From contig JBBDMR010000038.1 in the NCBI GenBank assembly GCA_040878225.1, forward strand, positions 1-31,821: a stretch of DNA of 31,821 nt, read 5' to 3'. Each line of letters begins with the position of its first letter. The first letter of the stretch is position 1. The position numbers were made by a program, and so were the translations under genes. Below the pieces are notes generated by a model. It saw nothing but the letters and a program-made list of their open reading frames with translations, did no database searches and was not told the origin of the DNA. Shown one piece after another: positions 23,801 to 31,821 of this stretch. This stretch comes from MA-ANB-1 sp040878225 (GTDB lineage: Bacteria; Actinomycetota; Acidimicrobiia; Spongiisociales; ZC4RG35).

Positions 23801-24202
23801 ATCCATGCCCGTTCCACAGGCCCTTACAGCATGATCACCCAGCAGCCCCTCGGCGGTAAGGCGCAGTTCGGTGGGCAGCGGTTCGGTGAGATGGAAGTCT
23901 GGGCCCTCGAGGCATACGGAGCGGCCTACGCACTGCAGGAGCTGCTCACGATCAAGTCGGACGATGTCCAGGGCCGGGTGAAGGTCTACGAAGCAATCGT
24001 CAAGGGTGACAACATTCCGGAGCCGGGAATTCCCGAGTCGTTCCGGGTGCTCATCAAGGAGATGCAGAGCCTCTGCCTCAACGTCGAGATGCTCTCGGCC
24101 GGTGAGGAAGTCGAGCTCCGCGAGCTCGAAGAGGACACCTATCGCTCCGTCGAGTCACTCGGCATCGACTTGAGTCGGCCCGAGCGGCCCGACTCTGAAT
24201 AA
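20831..24202 (+). CDS. rpoB: RNA polymerase beta subunit
   Basis: The protein has 1123 aa, typical of actinobacteria and shorter than in E. coli because lineage-specific insertions are absent. The start is TTG 20831, fixed by a perfect AAGGAGG 6-7 nt upstream and the conserved N-terminal FGKIPEVLPLPDLLAVQHESF. The rifampicin-pocket region is at residues 392-420: Asp399, His409 and Ser414 (E. coli 516, 526, 531) are wild type. Pro401 replaces the usual Asn (E. coli 518) and Arg410 replaces the usual Lys (527). Catalytic-region motifs such as RMCPIETPEGPNIGLI, GRNLLVAFMPWQGHNYEDA and KLAGRHGNKGV are intact. It is followed after 67 bp by rpoC. Confidence 0.99.
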   Translation: MASRVAERFSFGKIPEVLPLPDLLAVQHESFQWFLDEGLKEIFTEISPIEDFTGSLALELTDHRFGDPLMDLEEAKERDANYAQPLYVTARFMNKGTGEIKEQQVFLGDFPIMTDKGVFIINGTERVIVSQLVRSPGIYFDSTPDKTSDRDIFSAKIIPGRGAWLELDTDKKDTIGVRVDRKRRQYVSSFLKALGVVETDEEVLALFDNSPSIQNTIERDTNATKEDALLDLYRKLRPGEPTTVESARGLIQTMFRNPKRYDLTRVGRYKVGQKFREDQSDDYRADGLQLLRDEDIVDSIKYLVALHAGETTIITHKGTEIAVATDDIDHFGNRRIRTVGELVQNQVRVGLARLERVVRERMTTQDPDAITPQSLINIRPVTASIKEFFGTSQLSQFMDQPNPLAGLTHRRRLSALGPGGLSRERAGFEVRDVHSSHYGRMCPIETPEGPNIGLIGSLASYARVNEFGFIETPYRKVESGVVSDKVDYLTATEEERFVIAQANAPLKENGAFANPKVLVRRAGGEVEYISGKDVDYMDVSPKQIVSVSTSLIPFLEHDDANRALMGSNMQRQAVPLLTADAPLVGTGVEQRAAQDSGDMVISTVDGEVVEINGDEIIVKEKGANKKHTFKLDKFRRSNQGTCMNHKPLVREGDQVKVGDVLADGPSTDQGELALGRNLLVAFMPWQGHNYEDAIVISERLVKDDVLTSIHIEEHELDARDTKLGAEEITRDIPNVPEEVLANLDEEGIIRVGAEVGPGDYLVGKVTPKGETELTPEERLLRAIFGEKAREVRDTSLKVPHGETGKIIGVKVFRRSEGFDLPPGVNELVRIYVAQQRKISEGDKLAGRHGNKGVISKVLPEEEMPFLADGTPVDIILSPLGVPSRMNLGQILETHLGWAAAQGWEPFDGDSPATVGAKPWTKTATPVFDGAREDEIMNVIKHAHPNRDGERMVQNDGKAILFDGRTGEPFDTTVTVGYIYMLKLVHLVDEKIHARSTGPYSMITQQPLGGKAQFGGQRFGEMEVWALEAYGAAYALQELLTIKSDDVQGRVKVYEAIVKGDNIPEPGIPESFRVLIKEMQSLCLNVEMLSAGEEVELRELEEDTYRSVESLGIDLSRPERPDSE

Positions 24203-24216
24203 TTCAAAAGCACAAG

Positions 24217-24248
24217 CGCAGCACGAATAAAAAACGCAGCACGAATAA
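24217..24248 (+). repeat. Direct repeat in the rpoB-rpoC spacer
   Basis: Two copies of CGCAGCACGAATAA (24217-24230 and 24235-24248) are separated by AAAA. They are followed by ACGGATAACGGATT, itself a short repeat, just before rpoC. The spacer is AT-rich compared with its surroundings, and the usual Shine-Dalgarno sequence before rpoC is not obvious. Confidence 0.85.
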
Positions 24249-24269
24249 GGGACAACGGATAACGGATTT

Positions 24270-28226
<3,957 letters not shown>

Positions 28227-28247
28227 CCCCTGCTGCTCGAAGTAGTG

Positions 28248-28264
28248 GAGAGGGGGCTCCTCTC
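28248..28264 (+). terminator. Weak hairpin after rpoC
   Basis: GAGAGG pairs with CCTCTC around a 5-nt loop, about 20 nt after the rpoC stop. There is no T tract; it may be a terminator or RNA-stability element. Confidence 0.4.
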
Positions 28265-28326
28265 TCGTTCGATCAGCCCTGTGTTACCGTTTGGGGGGAA
28301 TCGGATCGGAAAGGTTCGCCGTCGAT

Positions 28327-28356
28327 TTGGTACGCGCGCAGGTAGATTCCTAGAAT
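28327..28356 (+). promoter_or_regulatory. Promoter of the rpsL-rpsG-fusA operon
   Basis: TTGGTA (28327-28332) and TAGAAT (28351-28356) are spaced by 18 bp, the same spacing as the rpoB promoter. Transcription would start near 28363 and leave a leader of about 130 nt before rpsL. Confidence 0.65.
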
Positions 28357-28403
28357 TGATCTGGTTCGGGTCCTCCCTCCGGTGGTGGATCAACCCGAGG
28401 CCA

Positions 28404-28463
28404 CCGGGCACTTGCGTGTCCGGTACGCAAAGTTTCACAACAGGATCGGCGCTTGGGTGCGCC
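28404..28463 (+). other. Hairpins in the rpsL mRNA leader
   Basis: CCGGGCAC (28404-28411) pairs with GTGTCCGG (28416-28423) around a TTGC loop, one G-U pair included. GGCGC (28448-28452) pairs with GCGCC (28459-28463) around TTGGGT. Both lie between the predicted start of transcription and the rpsL Shine-Dalgarno site, so ribosomal-protein feedback control is possible; no specific ligand is shown by the sequence. Confidence 0.5.
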
Positions 28464-28491
28464 CACGCCGCTTCCTCGCGTTAGGAGAAAT

Positions 28492-28860
28492 ATGCCGACG
28501 ATTGAGCAGCTTGTCCGTCAGGGCAGGAAGCCAAAGACCAAGAAGAGCAAGGCGATCGGCCTCGGCGGTGCGCCGCAACGTCGTGGTGTCTGCACCCGCG
28601 TCTACACCGTCACCCCGAAGAAGCCGAACTCGGCGCTGCGCAAAGTCTGTCGTGTCCGTCTCAGTTCGGGTGTCGAAGTTACTGCATATATCCCCGGCGA
28701 AGGCCACAACCTCCAGGAGCACAGCATGGTGCTGATCCGTGGTGGACGTGTCCGTGACCTCCCCGGAGTTCGGTACAAGGTCATCCGCGGCACGCTCGAC
28801 GCCTCCGGCGTGAACGACCGCAAGCAGGCCCGCTCCCGCTACGGATCGAAGAAGGACTAG
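28492..28860 (+). CDS. rpsL: Ribosomal protein S12
   Basis: This 122-aa protein of the 30S decoding centre has conserved stretches GVCTRVYTVTPKKPNSALRK and EGHNLQEHSMVLIRGGRV. ATG 28492 follows AGGAG by a few nucleotides. Lys43 (TPKKPNS) is wild type, but residue 88 is Arg (CGT at 28753-28755) in GGRVRDLPGVRY. E. coli and M. tuberculosis have Lys there, and Lys-to-Arg at this site is a known streptomycin-resistance change. Asp89, the site of beta-methylthiolation, is kept. It is first in the str operon, 10 bp before rpsG. Confidence 0.98.
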   Translation: MPTIEQLVRQGRKPKTKKSKAIGLGGAPQRRGVCTRVYTVTPKKPNSALRKVCRVRLSSGVEVTAYIPGEGHNLQEHSMVLIRGGRVRDLPGVRYKVIRGTLDASGVNDRKQARSRYGSKKD

Positions 28861-28870
28861 TGGTGTACTG

Positions 28871-29338
28871 ATGCGTAGAGCACCAGCGCAGATCCGGAAG
28901 ATCGCACCAGACCCGGTGTTCCGCAGTGTCCTCGTCAGCAAGGTGATCAACAAGGTCCTGCTGCAAGGCAAGAAGGGAACCGCCCGGACCATCGTCTATG
29001 AGGCGCTGGAGACCGTCGAGAAGCGAACCGGCCAGGACCCCAGTGTCGTCTTGAAGCGAGCGGTCGACAACATCCGGCCCCAGCTCGAGGTCCGCTCCCG
29101 TAGGGTCGGAGGTTCGAACTACCAGGTGCCCATCGAGGTTGCACCTCGCCGGCAGGAGACCCTCGCCATTCGCTGGCTCGTCTCCTTCGCCCGGAAACGG
29201 CGTGAGCCCACAATGGCGCTGCGCCTCGCCAACGAGATTTTGGACGCATCGAATAACACCGGTGCGGCCATCAAGAGAAAAGAAGACGTTCACAAGATGG
29301 CGGAGTCGAACAAGGCTTTCGCCCACTACCGCTGGTAG
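28871..29338 (+). CDS. rpsG: Ribosomal protein S7
   Basis: The 155-aa length is normal. S7 nucleates assembly of the 30S head by binding the 3' major domain of 16S rRNA and contacts the E site. The basic N-terminal arm, the PRRQETLAIRWLVSFARKR segment and the C-terminal KREDVHKMAESNKAFAHYRW-like region are conserved. It starts at ATG 28871, 10 bp after rpsL, with no strong Shine-Dalgarno sequence of its own, so coupling to rpsL is likely. In E. coli S7 represses the operon by binding between S12 and S7; that short spacer here leaves no room for the same site. Confidence 0.98.
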   Translation: MRRAPAQIRKIAPDPVFRSVLVSKVINKVLLQGKKGTARTIVYEALETVEKRTGQDPSVVLKRAVDNIRPQLEVRSRRVGGSNYQVPIEVAPRRQETLAIRWLVSFARKRREPTMALRLANEILDASNNTGAAIKRKEDVHKMAESNKAFAHYRW

Positions 29339-29548
29339 TGCGTCGCTGAAGCGACGCAATGGAGTTTGCTCCGCAAACTCCGTCCGCGGTACCGATATGA
29401 CAAGAGCCTGTTCACTAAGTGAGCAAGCGACAAGAGATTCGACCGAACGATCCAGCAGGCGGGCTCCAATTCCGAAGGAGTCTCGAACCGCCGGAAAGGG
29501 CGGCAGTTTCACTCAGTGAAACTGCAACCTGCTCACGGATTGAGCAGG
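29339..29548 (+). other. Dense hairpin array between rpsG and fusA
   Basis: At least six stem-loops lie in about 210 nt. HP1: 29339-29358, 8 bp, TGAA loop. HP2: 29361-29381, 9 bp. HP3: 29407-29427. HP4: 29458-29492, with outer stem GGCGG/CCGCC and inner CTCC/GGAG. HP5: 29488-29503, alternative to HP4. HP6: 29503-29525, 10 bp perfect, TCA loop. HP7: 29528-29548, 8 bp perfect. None has a T tract. No reading frame is credible. The array could be an RNA-stability, attenuator or protein-binding region, or a cluster of palindromic repeats. Confidence 0.7.
29399..29436 (+). repeat. Hairpin flanked by 8-bp direct repeats
   Basis: GACAAGAG occurs at 29399-29406 and again at 29429-29436, bracketing the imperfect hairpin at 29407-29427. 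The arrangement resembles a tiny palindromic unit with a target duplication, or a partial tandem duplication. Confidence 0.6.
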
Positions 29549-29589
29549 CGTTCACAAATACATAACGAGTCGGAGTAGTTGAAGAGAGA

Positions 29590-31701
29590 ATGAGCAACGG
29601 AAACGCGCTGTCGCACCTGCGAGAGGTACCGCTGAGCCGAACCCGAAATATCGGGATCATGGCTCATATCGACGCGGGCAAAACGACACTGACCGAGCGG
29701 ATCCTCTACTACACCGGCCGTAACTACAAAATCGGTGAGGTCCACGAAGGCTCCGCCACCATGGACTGGATGGAGCAGGAGCAGGAGCGGGGCATCACCA
29801 TCACCTCCGCCGCCACCACCTGTATCTGGCACGACCACTGGATCAACATCATCGACACCCCGGGACACGTCGACTTCACCGTCGAGGTGGAACGGTCGCT
29901 TCGCGTCCTCGATGGCGCGGTCGCGGTGTTCGACGGGGTCGCCGGAGTCGAGCCGCAGTCGGAGACCGTCTGGCGCCAGGCCGACCGCTACGGCGTCCCC
30001 CGCATCTGTTTCATCAACAAGCTCGACCGCACCGGCGCCGACTTCTACTTCGACGTGCAGTCGATCATCGACCGACTCGGTGCCCGCCCCCTCGTCATGC
30101 AGATCCCGATCGGCACCGAGGCCGACTTCCTCGGTGTTGTCGACCTCGTCGAGATGGAAGCCCATATCTGGAAAGGCGACGACGGCAAGCTCTGGGACAC
30201 CGCTGATATCCCGGCCGATCTCGCCGACAAGGCCGCCGAATACCACGAGAAGCTCGTCGAGGCCGCAGCCGAGACCTCAGAAGACTTGCTCGAGTCATAC
30301 CTCGAGAACGGCACGCTCACGGTCGAGGAAATCAAAAAGGGCGTTCGCGCCGGAACCCTCGCCCGCGACTTCACCCCGGTCTTCTGTGGCTCCGCGTTCA
30401 AGAACAAAGGAGTCCAGCTCCTTCTCGACGCCATCGTCGCCTACCTTCCCAGCCCGCTCGACCTTCCTCCTGTGGACGGTTTCAAGCCGGGCGACGAGGA
30501 AGTGGTGCTGCAGCGGAGTGCTGACGACGGCGAGCCGTTTTCGGCCCTCGCCTTCAAGATCATGACCGACCCCCACGTCGGGAAGCTCACCTATTTCCGC
30601 GTCTACTCGGGCCATGTCTCCAAAGGCGACACCGTCCTCAACTCCACCACGGGGAAGAAGGAGCGAATCGGCCGTCTCCTGAGGATGCACGCCAACACCC
30701 GCCAAGACATCGACGACATCTTCTCGGGCGACATCATCGCCGGAATCGGTTTCAAGAACACGACAACCGGCGACACCCTCTCTGATGTCAATAACCCCGT
30801 CCAGCTCGAGTCGATGGAGTTTCCCGCCCCGGTCATCTCGGTGGCGATCGAGCCCAAGACCAAGTCGGACGAGGAGAAGCTGTCCGAGTCGCTGCACAGG
30901 CTCTCCGAAGAAGACCCGACTTTCCTGGTCCGCACCGATGAGGAGACAGGCCAGACGATCATTTCCGGGATGGGCGAGCTCCACCTGGAGATCCTTGTCG
31001 ACCGTCTTCTCCGCGAGTTCAAGGTCGATGCCACTGTCGGAACCCCACAGGTCGCCTATCGCGAGACCATCCGCCGCGCCGTGGAGAAGGTCAGCTACAA
31101 ACACGTCAAGCAGACCGGTGGAAAAGGCCAGTACGGCCATGTCGTCATCGACCTCGAGCCGACAGGTCCGGGCGGTGGCTACGAATTCGTCGACAAGATC
31201 ACCGGTGGCCGCATTCCGAAGGAGTACATCCCCTCGGTCGACGCCGGGATCGAAGAAGCCCTCGATCAGGGAATCCTCGCCGGCTATCCGCTTGTCGACG
31301 TGCGCGCCGTCCTTCAAGACGGTTCCTACCACGACGTCGACTCCTCGGAGATGGCTTTCAAGATCGCCGGTTCGATCGCTTTCCAGGAGGCCGCCAAGAA
31401 GGCAGGGGTGAAGCTCCTCGAGCCGGTCATGGATGTGGAAGTGACCACACCCGAGGACTACATGGGCGACGTCATCGGCGACCTCAACGGCCGTCGCGGC
31501 AAGGTAGAAGGGATGACCCAGCGGGGCAACAGCCAGGTGATCAAGGCGCAGGTACCCATGTCGGAGATGTTCGGCTACGCCACCGACCTGAGGTCGAAGA
31601 CCCAGGGGCGGGCCACCTACTCGATGCAATTCAATTCATATCAGGACGTTCCCGAGTCGATCGCCGCCGAAATCGTGGCGGCCCGACGCGGGGAAGCGTG
31701 A
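29590..31701 (+). CDS. fusA: Elongation factor G
   Basis: This 703-aa translocase GTPase drives tRNA-mRNA movement and, with recycling factor, ribosome recycling. The G domain has AHIDAGKTT (G1), the switch region RGITITSAA, DTPGHVDFT (G3) and NKLDRTG (G4). Domains II-V follow, including the domain IV segment GKGQYGHVVIDLEP. The length matches canonical EF-G1. ATG 29590 is preceded by a purine-rich GAAGAGAGA but no clear spaced Shine-Dalgarno site; TTGAGC and TAACGA (29540-29568, 17 bp apart) could be a weak internal promoter. It lies after the hairpin array and 77 bp before tuf. Confidence 0.99.
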   Translation: MSNGNALSHLREVPLSRTRNIGIMAHIDAGKTTLTERILYYTGRNYKIGEVHEGSATMDWMEQEQERGITITSAATTCIWHDHWINIIDTPGHVDFTVEVERSLRVLDGAVAVFDGVAGVEPQSETVWRQADRYGVPRICFINKLDRTGADFYFDVQSIIDRLGARPLVMQIPIGTEADFLGVVDLVEMEAHIWKGDDGKLWDTADIPADLADKAAEYHEKLVEAAAETSEDLLESYLENGTLTVEEIKKGVRAGTLARDFTPVFCGSAFKNKGVQLLLDAIVAYLPSPLDLPPVDGFKPGDEEVVLQRSADDGEPFSALAFKIMTDPHVGKLTYFRVYSGHVSKGDTVLNSTTGKKERIGRLLRMHANTRQDIDDIFSGDIIAGIGFKNTTTGDTLSDVNNPVQLESMEFPAPVISVAIEPKTKSDEEKLSESLHRLSEEDPTFLVRTDEETGQTIISGMGELHLEILVDRLLREFKVDATVGTPQVAYRETIRRAVEKVSYKHVKQTGGKGQYGHVVIDLEPTGPGGGYEFVDKITGGRIPKEYIPSVDAGIEEALDQGILAGYPLVDVRAVLQDGSYHDVDSSEMAFKIAGSIAFQEAAKKAGVKLLEPVMDVEVTTPEDYMGDVIGDLNGRRGKVEGMTQRGNSQVIKAQVPMSEMFGYATDLRSKTQGRATYSMQFNSYQDVPESIAAEIVAARRGEA

Positions 31702-31713
31702 TGAGATCACGTT

Positions 31714-31730
31714 GCCCGATGAAATCGGGC
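31714..31730 (+). terminator. Hairpin between fusA and tuf
   Basis: GCCCGAT pairs perfectly with ATCGGGC around a 3-nt GAA loop, 12 nt after the fusA stop. No T tract follows, so partial termination or mRNA processing between fusA and tuf is possible. Confidence 0.5.
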
Positions 31731-31778
31731 TCCTGGCTAAGTAAGACACGGACGTAGAGAGAAGAAGGAGCCAGACCA

Positions 31779-31821
31779 ATGGCTAAGGCGAAGTTTGAGC
31801 GGAATAAGCCGCATGTGAATG
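31779..31821 (+). CDS. tuf: Elongation factor Tu (5' end only)
   Basis: Fourteen codons are visible (MAKAKFERNKPHVN), the usual N-terminus of EF-Tu immediately before its first GTP-binding motif. The rest lies beyond the right edge. AAGGAG 8 nt before ATG 31779 fixes the start. The position after fusA is the standard str-operon order. Confidence 0.93.
   Translation, partial: MAKAKFERNKPHVN

Noticed and set aside
29540..29568. Internal fusA promoter (TTGAGC - 17 bp - TAACGA)
   Set aside because: The -10 lacks the final T and the -35 sits within the HP7 hairpin; I mention it only as a weak possibility under fusA and do not list it as a feature.
30295..31629. Long minus-strand open frame opposite fusA
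   Set aside because: It is antisense to a fully conserved EF-G and has no motif or ribosome site; it is a codon-bias shadow. The same applies to 20918-22057, 26526-27692 and 13901-15304.

Overview
The window looks like a chromosomal segment of a GC-rich actinobacterium, probably of the Acidimicrobiia type. The evidence is a WhiB-family iron-sulfur regulator, the NucS mismatch endonuclease (the MutS/MutL substitute of actinobacteria and archaea), frequent GTG starts, and actinobacterial-style RpoB, RpoC and S12 sequences. The class-level placement is inference; I could not run a phylogeny. No tRNA, rRNA, CRISPR array, prophage or intact insertion sequence is visible.

Positions 1-9.9 kb carry housekeeping and metabolic genes in short, tightly packed units on both strands. 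In order these are a GCS2-type carboxylate-amine ligase (cut by the left edge), 3-methyladenine glycosylase Tag, a membrane-anchored sulfite-oxidase-type molybdoenzyme, and a mercaptopyruvate sulfurtransferase coupled to an unknown gene. They are followed by a DUF1648-type membrane protein, a divergent pair (small acidic protein and 5'-3' exonuclease) whose 5' ends overlap, and an operon of class II aldolase, NhaA antiporter and a small zinc ribbon.

Positions 9.9-20.6 kb hold a DUF454 membrane protein, a 343-bp repeat- and hairpin-rich spacer, nucS-trmL, an M20 peptidase, an M50 site-2-type protease, an acyl-CoA dehydrogenase and WhiB. Next comes a three-gene coupled module (retropepsin-like protease, RimK ATP-grasp ligase, AstE/AspA-like zinc amidohydrolase) that looks like a peptide or amino-acid tagging and untagging system. 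The section ends with a 49-aa membrane peptide, a VanW protein and a CRP/FNR-family regulator.

Positions 20.6-31.8 kb are the core transcription/translation block rpoB-rpoC-rpsL-rpsG-fusA-tuf (tuf cut by the right edge), all on the plus strand. A clear -35/-10 promoter lies before rpoB and another before rpsL. rplJ/rplL are not immediately upstream of rpoB. The 251-bp rpsG-fusA spacer is packed with hairpins and is the most unusual non-coding stretch here.

Two expression styles are visible. Most metabolic genes that head a transcript lack a Shine-Dalgarno sequence and instead carry a TANNNT -10 box only 6-8 nt before ATG/GTG, which suggests leaderless mRNAs. rpoB, rpsL and tuf have long leaders and strong Shine-Dalgarno sites. 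Downstream genes are mostly joined by ATGA, GTGA or TGATG overlaps, and several convergent pairs overlap at their 3' ends.
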